NCBI RefSeq assembly: GCF_002952775.1
Contig: NZ_CP025066.1
Coordinates: forward strand, 1,922,001-1,986,000
Direction: 5' to 3'
DNA length: 64,000 nucleotides
Source of the DNA: Halalkaliarchaeum desulfuricum
GTDB lineage: Archaea > Halobacteriota > Halobacteria > Halobacteriales > Haloferacaceae
Shown here: positions 6,526 to 15,038 of the stretch, piece by piece
How the letters are laid out: the number at the start of each line of letters is the position of its first letter
Position numbering within the stretch: position 1 is the stretch's first letter
Notes under the pieces: generated by a model
Told to the model about the DNA's origin: nothing
Databases searched by the model: none
The model's input: only the letters and a program-made list of their open reading frames with translations
Made by a program: the position numbers and the translations under genes

Positions 6526-8280
6526 CTATCCGAACATCCGCTGCCGTAGATCGGTCGCGGCGATCTTCACCGCGAGTTTCGCGAGGGTTTTCGCGTCCTT
6601 CAGCCCGGTGTTCTGCCAGGATGTCTCGAGTTCGTTGTCGCCACAGATGCTGAATGATCCATCCGTCACCAGTTCCTCCTGGAGGTTTTCCAGTTGGAGT
6701 TCCCGTTGGTCGGGTGGCTTTTCGGCGATCCGTTCAATCTCCTCGACGATCGTTTCGGAGGCTTCGATCCGGTCGTTGACCGAATCGAACGTTTCCTCGT
6801 CTATCAGGCCATGTTTGTACTTCACTTCGTTGAGCCGCCGGGACGCCTCGTAAGTGACCGCCACGATCTCCTCTCTCGACATCCATTCGGTCTCGTAGCT
6901 CAGTATCCTGGCCCAGCTCGGTTCCAGCAGCTGCTGTCTGTGGTCTTCGAACGTCTCGCAGAACGTTTTGTAGCCGTACTCTTCGGGGTTTTCGAACCCG
7001 GGCGATCCCGGGTCGAGAAACGGCGCAAGCGGCGCAATGAACGGCTTGAGCGTCCGACCGGCGAACCGGTCGAGGAGGTGATCGCAGTATTCGACCGTTT
7101 CGAGGACTTCCTCCGGCGTCTGCTCTGGCAGCCCGATCAGGAAAAACAGGTCGATGCTCTCACAGCCACTTTCGTACGCTTCAGCCATCGACGTCTCCAT
7201 CTCCTCGAGTGAGCCGTTGAACTTCCCGAGATGCTGTCTGACCGTCGGGGAGTACCCTTCAGGGCTGAACTCGAGTCGCCAGCTCGAGACCGCGTCGTCG
7301 ATCGCCTCGTAAAACTCCCTGTCGCCCGGCCAGAACAGTTCGAAGACGAACTCGTTGGATGTCTCGATGTCTTCGACGTACTCCAGAAACGTCAGTGCCG
7401 TCTCCCGGCCGCCGATCCGGATGTCGTTGACGACCATTATCGGTCCGTTCGAAAACGAGGTGATCGAACGCACGTCGTCTGCCAGCTTCTCGGCCGACCG
7501 GATCGCTGGCCGATCGCGGCCGAACGTCTCGCGATAACAGGTGTTCGATCCGCCACAGTGGACGCAGTTGAGCGAACATCCCCGCGAGGTCAAAAGCATC
7601 GTCACCGGCGATTCGAGCCACCCCTGATACGGCAGTACCTTCTGGAGTCCGCCGTACTTCATCACCGACCGGATCACGTACGTATACGAAGGTAGGGCAG
7701 TGTAATCGAGGCTGTCGGGCACCCAGGACAGCGGATTGACGACGACCGCGCCGTCGTCGTCGATGTACGTCAGGTTCGGAACCGACGAGAGATCGCCGTT
7801 GCCGTCGAGGGCCTGCACCAACTCCACTAGCGGCTGTTCGGCTGAATCGCCCCTGATTACGTAGTCGACGGCCGGGTATTCGATCAGCTCGTCGTGGTAG
7901 TACGTCGCGCTCATCCCGCCGAGGATCACCGGCACGTCCGGGTGGAACTCTTTCACGAGTTTCGCGATCTCGATTGCTCCGTGAGCGTGCGGGAGCCAGT
8001 GCAGGTCGATCCCGACGTAAGACGACCGGCAACGTCGGATCTCGCTTTCGACGCTGTAGTCCTCGTCACGCAACATCTTGTGTGCCAGATTGACGATCTG
8101 TGTGCCGTAGCCGTGCCGTTCGAGGTAGTCCGCGAGGCTGGTCAGACCAACTGGATACATCTCGAAGATCGGCGAAGACGGAACGACGTCACTTATCGGT
8201 CCGAAAAAACCGGGACGCTCGCGGAAGTCATACACTGCAGGTGGGTGAAAGAACGTGACGGTTGGTGTCTTGATTGGCAT
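6526..8280 (-). CDS. B12-binding-domain radical SAM protein
   Basis: A 584-residue protein with an N-terminal cobalamin-binding-like domain (PVGLTSLADYLERHGY, then VDVPVILGGMSATYY as the Rossmann strand and loop) and a radical SAM core whose cluster motif SRGCSLNCVHCGG gives C-x3-C-x2-C. A C-terminal helical tail of about 150 residues follows. Such proteins use a [4Fe-4S] cluster and SAM, usually with cobalamin, for methylation or rearrangement; the substrate cannot be read from sequence. The ATG at 8280 was chosen because the conserved-looking TPTVTFFHPPAVYDF begins there; upstream in-frame codons encode low-complexity sequence. It lies 124 nt upstream of arsA on the same strand, so an arsenic-related role is possible but unproven. 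Confidence 0.85.
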   Translation of the reverse strand: MPIKTPTVTFFHPPAVYDFRERPGFFGPISDVVPSSPIFEMYPVGLTSLADYLERHGYGTQIVNLAHKMLRDEDYSVESEIRRCRSSYVGIDLHWLPHAHGAIEIAKLVKEFHPDVPVILGGMSATYYHDELIEYPAVDYVIRGDSAEQPLVELVQALDGNGDLSSVPNLTYIDDDGAVVVNPLSWVPDSLDYTALPSYTYVIRSVMKYGGLQKVLPYQGWLESPVTMLLTSRGCSLNCVHCGGSNTCYRETFGRDRPAIRSAEKLADDVRSITSFSNGPIMVVNDIRIGGRETALTFLEYVEDIETSNEFVFELFWPGDREFYEAIDDAVSSWRLEFSPEGYSPTVRQHLGKFNGSLEEMETSMAEAYESGCESIDLFFLIGLPEQTPEEVLETVEYCDHLLDRFAGRTLKPFIAPLAPFLDPGSPGFENPEEYGYKTFCETFEDHRQQLLEPSWARILSYETEWMSREEIVAVTYEASRRLNEVKYKHGLIDEETFDSVNDRIEASETIVEEIERIAEKPPDQRELQLENLQEELVTDGSFSICGDNELETSWQNTGLKDAKTLAKLAVKIAATDLRQRMFG

Positions 8281-8623
8281 GGTGCGTTGGGTGGGTAGTC
8301 GTCGTCGCGGGGCGGAGTGAGACGAGATAGGATGATGCTGAGCGAGCGTGATCGGGACTGTCACCGATTTTGGCGGTGAACGTGGACAGCCGTTCCGGCG
8401 TGACGGACAGATACGCAGCCTCGATTCGGTGAATGTCCGACCTGTTCGGTTCGCATGCGACCCGTTGGGGGTTTCTCGTAACCCGGGTGAAAGTACACTT
8501 GGACAGACATTAAATACGGTCGTGCAGTCCCAGTTTTTGAAAAGATGTCTCCGACCAGCAGGTCGATCATTGCGGTTGTAAGGCCAGGATTCCTGGCGCT
8601 GTCACTGACCGGGCTCTGACGGT
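8281..8623. other. Intergenic region without a recognised gene
   Basis: 343 nt between the rhomboid-like gene (ends 8624) and the radical SAM gene (starts 8280), both on the minus strand. Open frames on both strands lack family features. A TATTTAA string on the minus strand near 8510-8518 could be a promoter for the radical SAM gene with a long leader, but it is far from the start. Nothing else is supported. Confidence 0.5.
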
Positions 8624-9505
8624 TCATCGTCCTGCGAGTCGGGGAAGCACGAACCCGAGAAACGGGACGCCAAAGCCCACGACGAACCCCGTCAAGTGAG
8701 CGTACACGTTGGTTCCGGGGGCGACGATGACGAGCGATCCGAGCACACCCGCGGTCGTCACGGACATTCCGAACACGAACATGAACTCCCGTTCCGCCGA
8801 AAGAGCAATGCCGCGAGGGTCGCCGTCCAGACGAAGCAATCCGGCCGCACCCCCCGCAGCGACGAGGAAGAAAAGCGCCGCGACCGAGGGATCGGGCGGC
8901 AGGAACCCGGCGTTCCGCGGAACGACGAACGCGAACCCCAATGCGAGTGAAAACGGGACGACTGCCCACGTCGGATCGATCCGTCGCTCGGCGTCCGTCT
9001 CCGACGCGAGGGCGACGAACCAGACGACCACGAGAAAGCCCAGAAACGCGGAGTTGAGTCCCGAAAACCCGGCCGACGGGTAGTTGGAGAACTCCCCGAG
9101 CGTGTTGATCGACACCCACGAAACGAGGATGGGGACGACGAGGAGATAGCCCGCGGCGGCGCCGGCGAGTTCGCGGCGCCAGTCGGCCGCGACCGCCAGC
9201 GGGTGGATCGCCGCCATCGTGAGCCAGTAGACACCGACGTTGTTGAGGAGGTGGGCCGAATCGACGTGGACGTAGCTCGATGCGAACGCCGTCCACAGTG
9301 TCGTCACGTCGGCAAACGGCGACTCTGCCGCGAGCGAGAGGCTCCAGCTCCGGGTGCCCGGTACGAGGTGGATGAAGACGAGCACCGCCGGAACCGCGAA
9401 ATACACCGCGAACAGCTCCCATCGGGACCGCCGACGAACGCCCGCAGCAGTCGCTTGCAGGATCCGAACTGTGAGCCGTCGTCTGGGGCCTCCCTCCCAG
9501 TTCAC
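8624..9505 (-). CDS. Rhomboid-family intramembrane serine protease-like protein
   Basis: About 293 residues and six or seven hydrophobic segments. Rhomboid signatures are present in order: SSYVHVDSAHLLNNVGVYW (the HxxxN element of helix 2), AGFSGLNSAFLGF (GxSG with the candidate nucleophile Ser; the usual GASG is here GFSG) and VYAHLTGFVVGFGVPFL (the AHxxG catalytic His element, with T for the usual G). A proteolytically active enzyme is plausible because Ser and His are both retained. The GTG at 9505 is the best start, since upstream codons are low-complexity Ser/Gly/Arg sequence; a TATA-like AAAAGA lies about 33 nt upstream of it. Substrate unknown. The gene is divergent from the DUF420 gene. 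Confidence 0.72.
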   Translation of the reverse strand: MNWEGGPRRRLTVRILQATAAGVRRRSRWELFAVYFAVPAVLVFIHLVPGTRSWSLSLAAESPFADVTTLWTAFASSYVHVDSAHLLNNVGVYWLTMAAIHPLAVAADWRRELAGAAAGYLLVVPILVSWVSINTLGEFSNYPSAGFSGLNSAFLGFLVVVWFVALASETDAERRIDPTWAVVPFSLALGFAFVVPRNAGFLPPDPSVAALFFLVAAGGAAGLLRLDGDPRGIALSAEREFMFVFGMSVTTAGVLGSLVIVAPGTNVYAHLTGFVVGFGVPFLGFVLPRLAGR

Positions 9506-9552
9506 GCGGGAAGGTAGGGGGCAGCCGACAAGTGTCTTTTCCGGCCGGCCGT

Positions 9553-9629
9553 CGGAATCGGTACCTGAACCGGAACTGGAAGCGGAACACGGATCGAATC
9601 CGGAACCCGAAAAGGAATACCGGTTCCTC
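9553..9629. repeat. Degenerate CGGAAC-type short repeat tract
   Basis: Between the divergent rhomboid and DUF420 genes, hexamers close to CGGAAC/CGGAAT recur irregularly at about 9553, 9571, 9583, 9591 and 9601, then GGAATACCGG. The tract ends 14 nt before the DUF420 ATG. It looks like a decayed microsatellite or a cluster of short sites; the spacing is irregular and no function is assigned. Confidence 0.5.
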
Positions 9630-9642
9630 CCCAACGGCGACC

Positions 9643-10263
9643 ATGGAGACGCCAGTCGTTCGCGGCCCGGTTCGGGACCGTCCACTCGCAGTCACGATCG
9701 CCCTCTCGCTCGTCGGTTACGTCGCCGTGCTCGGTGTGTTCCTCTCGCCGTCGTTCGCGGCGCTTTTCCCCCGGTTGTCACAACCCCAGGTCGAGTTTCT
9801 CACCCACGCGATCGCCGCCGTGAACTCCCTTACGATCGTCACGCTCTCGCTGGGCTGGTACTGGATCCGGGCCGGCGAGGTGAGGAAACACGCCGCGGCG
9901 ATGACGACCTCGTTCGTGTTGATCCTGATCTTCCTCGGAATGTATCTCCCACGGGTCGCCGGCGGCGGGACGAAGTACTTCGTCGGTCCCGATCCCGCCT
10001 TCTATGCGTATCTGGCGATGCTCGGGATCCACATCGCGCTGTCTATCCTCGCGGTTCCTGTGGTGCTGTATGCGATCGTGCTGGGGCTCACTCACACCGA
10101 ACGGGAACTCCGGACGGAGACGCCACACCGCCGGATCGGACGCATCGCGGCCGCCTCGTGGCTGCTGTCGTTGATCCTCGGTGTCGTTGCGTATCTCCTG
10201 TTGAACCACGTGTACGGCTCCGAGTACGAGGCCGCACAGGCTGCCGCTATCGTCCTGTTGTAG
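9643..10263 (+). CDS. DUF420 membrane protein (CtaM/YozB-like)
   Basis: A 206-residue membrane protein with about five to six helices: LAVTIALSLVGYVAVLGVFL, TSFVLILIFLGMYLP and YLAMLGIHIALSILAVPVVL are clear. Conserved polar positions of DUF420 are visible: FLTHAIAAVNSLTIV, a GWYWIRAGEVRKHAAAM loop, GTKYFVGP, and a His in the GIHIALS helix. In Gram-positive bacteria the family includes CtaM, needed for haem-copper oxidase assembly (established); in haloarchaea it usually accompanies respiratory genes, but none is adjacent here. ATG 9643 is chosen because the hydrophobic protein begins there and upstream codons belong to the repeat tract. Confidence 0.85.
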   Translation: METPVVRGPVRDRPLAVTIALSLVGYVAVLGVFLSPSFAALFPRLSQPQVEFLTHAIAAVNSLTIVTLSLGWYWIRAGEVRKHAAAMTTSFVLILIFLGMYLPRVAGGGTKYFVGPDPAFYAYLAMLGIHIALSILAVPVVLYAIVLGLTHTERELRTETPHRRIGRIAAASWLLSLILGVVAYLLLNHVYGSEYEAAQAAAIVLL

Positions 10264-10312
10264 CAATCCTTGACACAACCCTCCAGACTGTTTTCCCCAT
10301 CCGAATGCCGGA

Positions 10313-11218
10313 TCACAGCCGGACGAGTTCCGCCCGAACCGCGTTCCGTTTTATAAGGAGGAACCCCGTCAGGATGAACAGGAAGCCGACCCAGGTGTGG
10401 ATCGTCGGCACTTCTCCAAGGAAGACGAGCCCGGTGACCGCCGCCGCGACCGGGGCGGCGTAGGAGACGAGGTTGATCTCGATCGGGCCGAGCCGCTCGA
10501 GGAGATCGAAGTAGATCAGGAAGCCGGCGGCGCTGGCGACGACCACGAGATACAACAGTGCCACCATCGCCTCCAGCGTCCATTCCACATCTGCCACGGA
10601 TTCAGCCAGCGCGACGCTCACCCCGTGCATCAAGAGCGCCCCGAGCAGCATCGACCACGCCTCCATCGTCTCGATCGGGAGCCCGGTGTCGAGCCGCCGG
10701 GTCAGCACGCTCCCGAGTGCGAACGACGCCGCCGCAAGGAAGATCAGGAACATCGACACCGTCCGGGTGTCCAGCAAGTTGTTCGGATCGGGGTTGCTCA
10801 AGATAACCACGCCCAGGAACCCGACCAGGAGGCCGATGATTCCAAGGACTGCGAGCCGTTCGTCGGGAAGCAGTCCGCGAGCGAACCCCGTCGTCAGGAT
10901 CGGCGAGAGGCTGACGATCACTGCCGCGGCTGCGCTCGTGGTTCCCTGCTGTCCGACGAAGAGAAACGCGTGGTAGGCGGCGATCAGGAACGCCCCGCCG
11001 ATACCGACGAGCAACCACTCGTCTCGATCCCGGGGGCGCCACCGGTCGGTGGCGTACACCGCATAGCCGAGCATCAACAGGCCGGCCAGGTCGTACCTGA
11101 ACGCCGCGAACAGAACCGGGGGGAAAAAATCCAGCCCGGCCTTGATCGCGGTGAACGCGCTCCCCCAGACGGCGGCGAGAACGACGAACAGGATCGCGTT
11201 CCTGAACGGCGACGTCAC
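10313..11218 (-). CDS. EamA/DMT-superfamily transporter
   Basis: A 301-residue protein with ten hydrophobic helices arranged as two EamA repeats (PF00892 type). The first starts FVVLAAVWGSAFTAIKAGLDFFPPVLFAAFRY; the second starts SMFLIFLAAASFALGSVLTRR and ends in YAAPVAAAVTGLVFLGEVPTIHTWVGFLFILTG, the GE motif near the end being typical. The family exports metabolites such as amino acids or nucleotide sugars; the substrate is not predictable. It lies downstream of fixX on the same strand with a 75-nt gap, so read-through is possible, but no functional link is seen. It converges with the DUF420 gene. Confidence 0.87.
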   Translation of the reverse strand: MTSPFRNAILFVVLAAVWGSAFTAIKAGLDFFPPVLFAAFRYDLAGLLMLGYAVYATDRWRPRDRDEWLLVGIGGAFLIAAYHAFLFVGQQGTTSAAAAVIVSLSPILTTGFARGLLPDERLAVLGIIGLLVGFLGVVILSNPDPNNLLDTRTVSMFLIFLAAASFALGSVLTRRLDTGLPIETMEAWSMLLGALLMHGVSVALAESVADVEWTLEAMVALLYLVVVASAAGFLIYFDLLERLGPIEINLVSYAAPVAAAVTGLVFLGEVPTIHTWVGFLFILTGFLLIKRNAVRAELVRL

Positions 11219-11293
11219 GCACTCATCACTCGGGAACTCCTCGTGTGCCGAGGGCCGAGTAGGTTGCGATCCCGGCGAAGAACGACCGTTTCG

Positions 11294-11644
11294 CTAGCCC
11301 TTCTTGTAGGTCACGCCGGCACCGCGTTCGGGGTAGGTCCACACGACGTTGCCGTGGCGACAGCCCCACCGACAGCTGCCACACTCCAGGCAGTTCTCGT
11401 AGTAGATGTGGGGCACGCCGTTGTCGTCCCGCTGCCAGACGTCGGCCGGACAGACGTTCACGCAGTCGTCGTTCACACACCGCTCCTCGCAGATGCCCGG
11501 CACCTTGACGTCGAGGTGGGACTCGCCGGAGTCCTCGTACTTGACGGTGTACAGCTTGTCTTCCATCGATTCGTTCTCTACTCCGAACGACTCCGGAGAG
11601 AGGTCCGGTCCGGTCTCGTCGGCCGTGTCTGTGTTTGCACTCAT
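11294..11644 (-). CDS. fixX: FixX-type ferredoxin
   Basis: A 116-residue ferredoxin-like protein whose C-terminal half holds CEERCVNDDCVNVCP (residues 52-66) and CLECGSCRWGCRHG, the FixX/ETF-QO ferredoxin signature for one or two [4Fe-4S] clusters. It ends the operon fixA-fixB-fixC-fixX (5 nt after fixC) and would pass electrons from the FixC flavoprotein to quinone or a ferredoxin partner. The N-terminal 35 residues are acidic and disordered, typical of halophiles. Confidence 0.93.
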   Translation of the reverse strand: MSANTDTADETGPDLSPESFGVENESMEDKLYTVKYEDSGESHLDVKVPGICEERCVNDDCVNVCPADVWQRDDNGVPHIYYENCLECGSCRWGCRHGNVVWTYPERGAGVTYKKG

Positions 11645-11648
11645 TGTG

Positions 11649-12998
11649 TCACCGTATCATCTTGTTGTATCTGTATGCCAGCTTCGCCGCCCCCGTCCAG
11701 CCGCCGACGGCCTCGAGGAGACGGTCTTTCGCCTCGTCTGCGTGTTTTTCCTTCGTCTGGCGGTCCATCCGGAAGTACTCGGTACTCGCGTCTGCAACCG
11801 CCTGCGGGAGCGTCTCGAACAGCAGCTCCTTGTCCTCCTTGACGCGGTCGATCATCCATTCGTACCGCTCGAGGTTCTGCATCACGAACGACTCCTCGAG
11901 CTCCTCGGGATACGACCGCAACGCGGCTGCGTCAGTCCGGTCGCGGTCTGCGGCGCTCGCGATCGCCTTCGCCGCGAGGTAGCCGCTTTCGACGGCCATG
12001 TTGGTGCCCTCGAGGTGGACGCCGTTGTTCAACACGAGCCCCGCAGTGTCGCCCACCAGGACGGCGCCGTCGTGGACGAGTTCCGGCACCGCCTCCGGGC
12101 CGCCCTCGGGGATCGTCTTGGCGGTGTACTCGACGGTGCGTGCGTTCCGCAGCAGCGGCGCGACCGCCGGGTGGGACTTGAACGCGTTCAGCGTCTGTTC
12201 GGGCTTCGGCTGGCTGCCACGCGCGTCCGAGAGCCGGTAGGCCAGTCCGACGCTTACGGTGTCGTCGTTCGTGTAGATGAAGCCGCCACCGAACGCGTCG
12301 CCGACGGCGCCCTCGCCGAAGTAGTGATAGGAGGCGCCGGCGTCGTCGTACAGCCGGAATCGGTCCTCGATGACGTTCTCGCCCTCCGGGAACTCCAGCA
12401 CTTCCTTGACGCCGACCGCGATGTTCTCCGCGCGCTCGACCGACCGGAGATCACCTGCCTCGCTTACCAGGGAATTGCCCCCTTCCGCGAGAACAACGTA
12501 CGGTGCGCGGATCCGTCCGTCGGGACGGTCAGTCTCGACGCCGACGACCTGGCCGTTCTCCTTGATGAGGTCAGTAACCGTCGTCTGGGTGATGAGGGTC
12601 GCCCCCTCCTCGACGGCCTGCTCGGCGAACCACTCGTCGAACTCTCCCCGCAGTACTGTGTAGGAGTCGTTGTGCGGCGGCTCGTGCCACTGTCCCGGTC
12701 GCAGGGAGACGGCGGTCTCGTCGCGCTCGGAGAGCATGCTGAACCGCCGTTCGGCGACGTACCGCTCCAGGGGCGCATCCGAGAGGTCGACCATCTCGCG
12801 GACGGTTGGCGTGTACATCACGCCGCCGAAGACGTTCTTCGCGCCCGGGAAGCGACCACGCTCGATCATCAAGACGTCCAGGTCCTCCTGTGCGAGCTTC
12901 GTTGCCGCCGCACAGCCGGCGAGGCCGGCGCCGACCACGATAACGTCGAACGCGTCGTCGTAGTTCGGGTTCTCGATCGGCTCTGTCCTGTCGCTCAT
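11649..12998 (-). CDS. fixC: FixC, FAD-dependent ETF-quinone oxidoreductase-like protein
   Basis: A 449-residue flavoprotein of the geranylgeranyl reductase/ETF-QO family. The N terminus has the FAD dinucleotide fold VIVVGAGLAGCAAATKLAQ near residues 18-36 followed by IERGRFPGAKN; VLVGDTAGLVLNNGVHLEGTNMA is the second FAD motif. FixC accepts electrons from the FixAB flavoprotein and, with FixX, reduces quinone or, in bifurcating systems, couples to low-potential ferredoxin. It overlaps fixB by 4 nt. Absence of the extra cluster domain of mitochondrial ETF-QO agrees with a separate FixX. Confidence 0.93.
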   Translation of the reverse strand: MSDRTEPIENPNYDDAFDVIVVGAGLAGCAAATKLAQEDLDVLMIERGRFPGAKNVFGGVMYTPTVREMVDLSDAPLERYVAERRFSMLSERDETAVSLRPGQWHEPPHNDSYTVLRGEFDEWFAEQAVEEGATLITQTTVTDLIKENGQVVGVETDRPDGRIRAPYVVLAEGGNSLVSEAGDLRSVERAENIAVGVKEVLEFPEGENVIEDRFRLYDDAGASYHYFGEGAVGDAFGGGFIYTNDDTVSVGLAYRLSDARGSQPKPEQTLNAFKSHPAVAPLLRNARTVEYTAKTIPEGGPEAVPELVHDGAVLVGDTAGLVLNNGVHLEGTNMAVESGYLAAKAIASAADRDRTDAAALRSYPEELEESFVMQNLERYEWMIDRVKEDKELLFETLPQAVADASTEYFRMDRQTKEKHADEAKDRLLEAVGGWTGAAKLAYRYNKMIR

Positions 12999-14062
12999 TG
13001 TGCCACCTCCTGGAGTTCCGCACCGGCTTCGATCGCTTCGACCAGCTGCGGGACGATCTCGAAGATATCACCGACGATGCCGTAGTCGGCGTGCTCGAAG
13101 ATCGCCGCGTTCGGATCGTCGTTGATCGCGACCACGACGCGGCTGTCTTTCATCCCTTCGAGATGCTGGATCGCCCCCGAAATGCCGAGGGCGACGTACA
13201 GCTCCGGCCGGACCGTCTTGCCGGTCTGTCCGACCTGGCGGGAGGCCTCAACCCAGCCCTCGTCGACCGCCTTGCGGCTCGCGGCGAGTTCGGCGTCCAG
13301 CGCTTCCGCGAGTTCGACGGCGGGCGAAACGTCGCCTTCGGCCCCGCCGCCGACGGCGACGATGCGGTCGGCGTCGGTGATGTCGGCCGTGTCGCCGATC
13401 ACGCGCTCGATCACCTCGGAGATCGTCTCCTCCTCGCTGACGACGACGTCGACGTGTTCGATCTCGCCTTCGCGGTCGGGATCGGGTTCGGCCGCCTCGA
13501 ACACGCCCGCACGGACCGTCGCCATCTGCGGGCGGTGATCCTCACAGACGATCGTCGCGAGTACGTTCCCGCCGAATGCGGGTCGTTTGGCCTGCAGCAG
13601 ACCGTCCTCATCGACGTCGAGTTTGGTGACGTCGGCGGTGAGGCCGGCCCAGGTCGGCACGGCCACCCGGCCAGCGAAGTCGCGGCCGGTGTGGGTACCA
13701 CCGATCAGTACTATCGACGGGTTCCACTCCTCGACCATGTGCCGGAACTGGGTGCCGTATGGGTCCGCCCGGTACGGCTCGAAGACGGGATCGTCCGCAA
13801 CGAGCGCCCGGTCGGCCCCCCGCTGGATCGCCTCCTCGGCGACGTCGTCGACGTCTTCACCGATCACTATTGCGACCAGCTGTTCATCGATCTTGTCGGC
13901 AAGTGTGCGTCCCTCGGCGAGCAGCTCCCAGGAGACGTTCATTACCTCGCCAGCGTGCTCTTCGATGAACACCCACACGTCCTCGGCGTCGGCGACCTGC
14001 TGTTCCGCCTCGGTCATCTCCTCGTCGTCCTCGCTTACTTCCTGCTCGGCTTCGTCGCTCAT
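12995..14062 (-). CDS. fixB: FixB, electron transfer flavoprotein alpha subunit
   Basis: A 355-residue ETF alpha subunit. The N-terminal domain (VWVFIEEHAGEVMNVSWELLAEGRTLAD) is preceded by an acidic extension of about 28 residues; the C-terminal FAD domain shows AVGGGAEGDVSPAVELAEALDAELAASR, QVGQTGKTVRPELYVALGISGAIQHLEG and VVAINDDPNAAIFEHADYGIVGD, the ETF alpha signature. It partners FixA to take electrons from an NADH- or acyl-CoA-linked donor. It overlaps both neighbours by 4 nt (fixC at 12995-12998, fixA at 14059-14062), showing a tight operon. Confidence 0.94.
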   Translation of the reverse strand: MSDEAEQEVSEDDEEMTEAEQQVADAEDVWVFIEEHAGEVMNVSWELLAEGRTLADKIDEQLVAIVIGEDVDDVAEEAIQRGADRALVADDPVFEPYRADPYGTQFRHMVEEWNPSIVLIGGTHTGRDFAGRVAVPTWAGLTADVTKLDVDEDGLLQAKRPAFGGNVLATIVCEDHRPQMATVRAGVFEAAEPDPDREGEIEHVDVVVSEEETISEVIERVIGDTADITDADRIVAVGGGAEGDVSPAVELAEALDAELAASRKAVDEGWVEASRQVGQTGKTVRPELYVALGISGAIQHLEGMKDSRVVVAINDDPNAAIFEHADYGIVGDIFEIVPQLVEAIEAGAELQEVAQ

Positions 14063-14850
14063 GAGAACACCTCCGTTTCGGCGAGCGCCTCGATGAGCTC
14101 TTCGGGCGTTTCGACGATCTGTTCTTTCCGATCGACCGGGGAGACAGTGTCCATGCCGCCGACCTGGGTCGGGGAGGCGTCGAGCCCCACGTCGTCCTCG
14201 TCGATGCCGAGGTCCTCGGCGGTCAACTCCATCGGTTCGAAGTCGTTTTCCGCGTAGATCTTCCGATGGAGGCTGGCCGGCCGTGGTTCGTTTTCGCCGA
14301 ACGCGAACGCGACGACCACCGGGAGGTCGGCGGCGACGCGCTCGTGGCCCCCCTCGACGTCGCGGACCGCAATCAACTGGTTCTCCTCGGGCCGGGGCTC
14401 CAGTTCCTCGACGTAGGTGAGCTGTGCCCAGCCGTTGTGGGCGGCGATCCCCGGCGGAACCTGTCCCGTCGAGGAGTCGGTGGTCTCTTCGCCGCAGACG
14501 ACCACGTCGGCGTCGAAGTACTTGACCGCCTCCGCCAGCGTGTAGCTGGTCGGCCAGGTGTCGCTGCCAGCGAACGCCCGGTCGGTGATCAGGGCCGCGT
14601 CGTCACACCCCATGGCGACGGATTCCTCGAGCACCTCCGCGGCGTTCGGTGGCCCCATCGAAATCGCGATCACTTCCCCGCCGACCTCGTCGCGGAGCGC
14701 AAGCGCCGCCTCGAGCGCGTTTCGATCCGGAGTGTTCAACACGGCAGGGGCGTTTGCCCTGTCGAGCCGACCCGTATCCGGATCGATCGTTACCTCGTCG
14801 GAGTCGGGAACCTGTTTGACTCCCACTACGATTGTCCAATCATTACTCAT
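14059..14850 (-). CDS. fixA: FixA, electron transfer flavoprotein beta subunit
   Basis: A 263-residue ETF beta subunit, first gene of the fixABCX operon. It begins WTIVVGVKQVPDSDEVTIDPDTGRLDR and contains ALALRDEVGGEVIAISMGPPNAAEVLEESVAMGCDDAALITD, the family's adenine-nucleotide-binding fold, and ETTDSSTGQVPPGIAAHNGW. Whether it carries the bifurcating FAD cannot be settled by eye. On the minus strand a TATA-like CCTTTTATTC lies near 14918-14930, giving a leader of roughly 45 nt. Haloarchaeal fixABCX clusters are known and thought to link beta-oxidation or NADH to the quinone pool. Confidence 0.94.
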   Translation of the reverse strand: MSNDWTIVVGVKQVPDSDEVTIDPDTGRLDRANAPAVLNTPDRNALEAALALRDEVGGEVIAISMGPPNAAEVLEESVAMGCDDAALITDRAFAGSDTWPTSYTLAEAVKYFDADVVVCGEETTDSSTGQVPPGIAAHNGWAQLTYVEELEPRPEENQLIAVRDVEGGHERVAADLPVVVAFAFGENEPRPASLHRKIYAENDFEPMELTAEDLGIDEDDVGLDASPTQVGGMDTVSPVDRKEQIVETPEELIEALAETEVFS

Positions 14851-15038
14851 TTAGTACACCTCATGTCGTGTCGGAGTGCGTACCGACACCGCGTGTTAGC
14901 ACATCGGCTATCTCGACGAATAAAAGGGATACGTGTTTCTCACAGTCTGGGAATTTCTTCTCTCGAGAGTGAACCGGTGGGACGTTATTTAAGCGGAGAT
15001 GAAGCAGATCACCGTTTTCACCCCCGCACCGCCGGTAA

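Noticed and set aside
8361-9695. 444-codon frame antiparallel-phase to the rhomboid gene
   Set aside because: Arg/Ser/Pro-rich shadow of the rhomboid gene in another frame; GC-rich genomes give long spurious frames.
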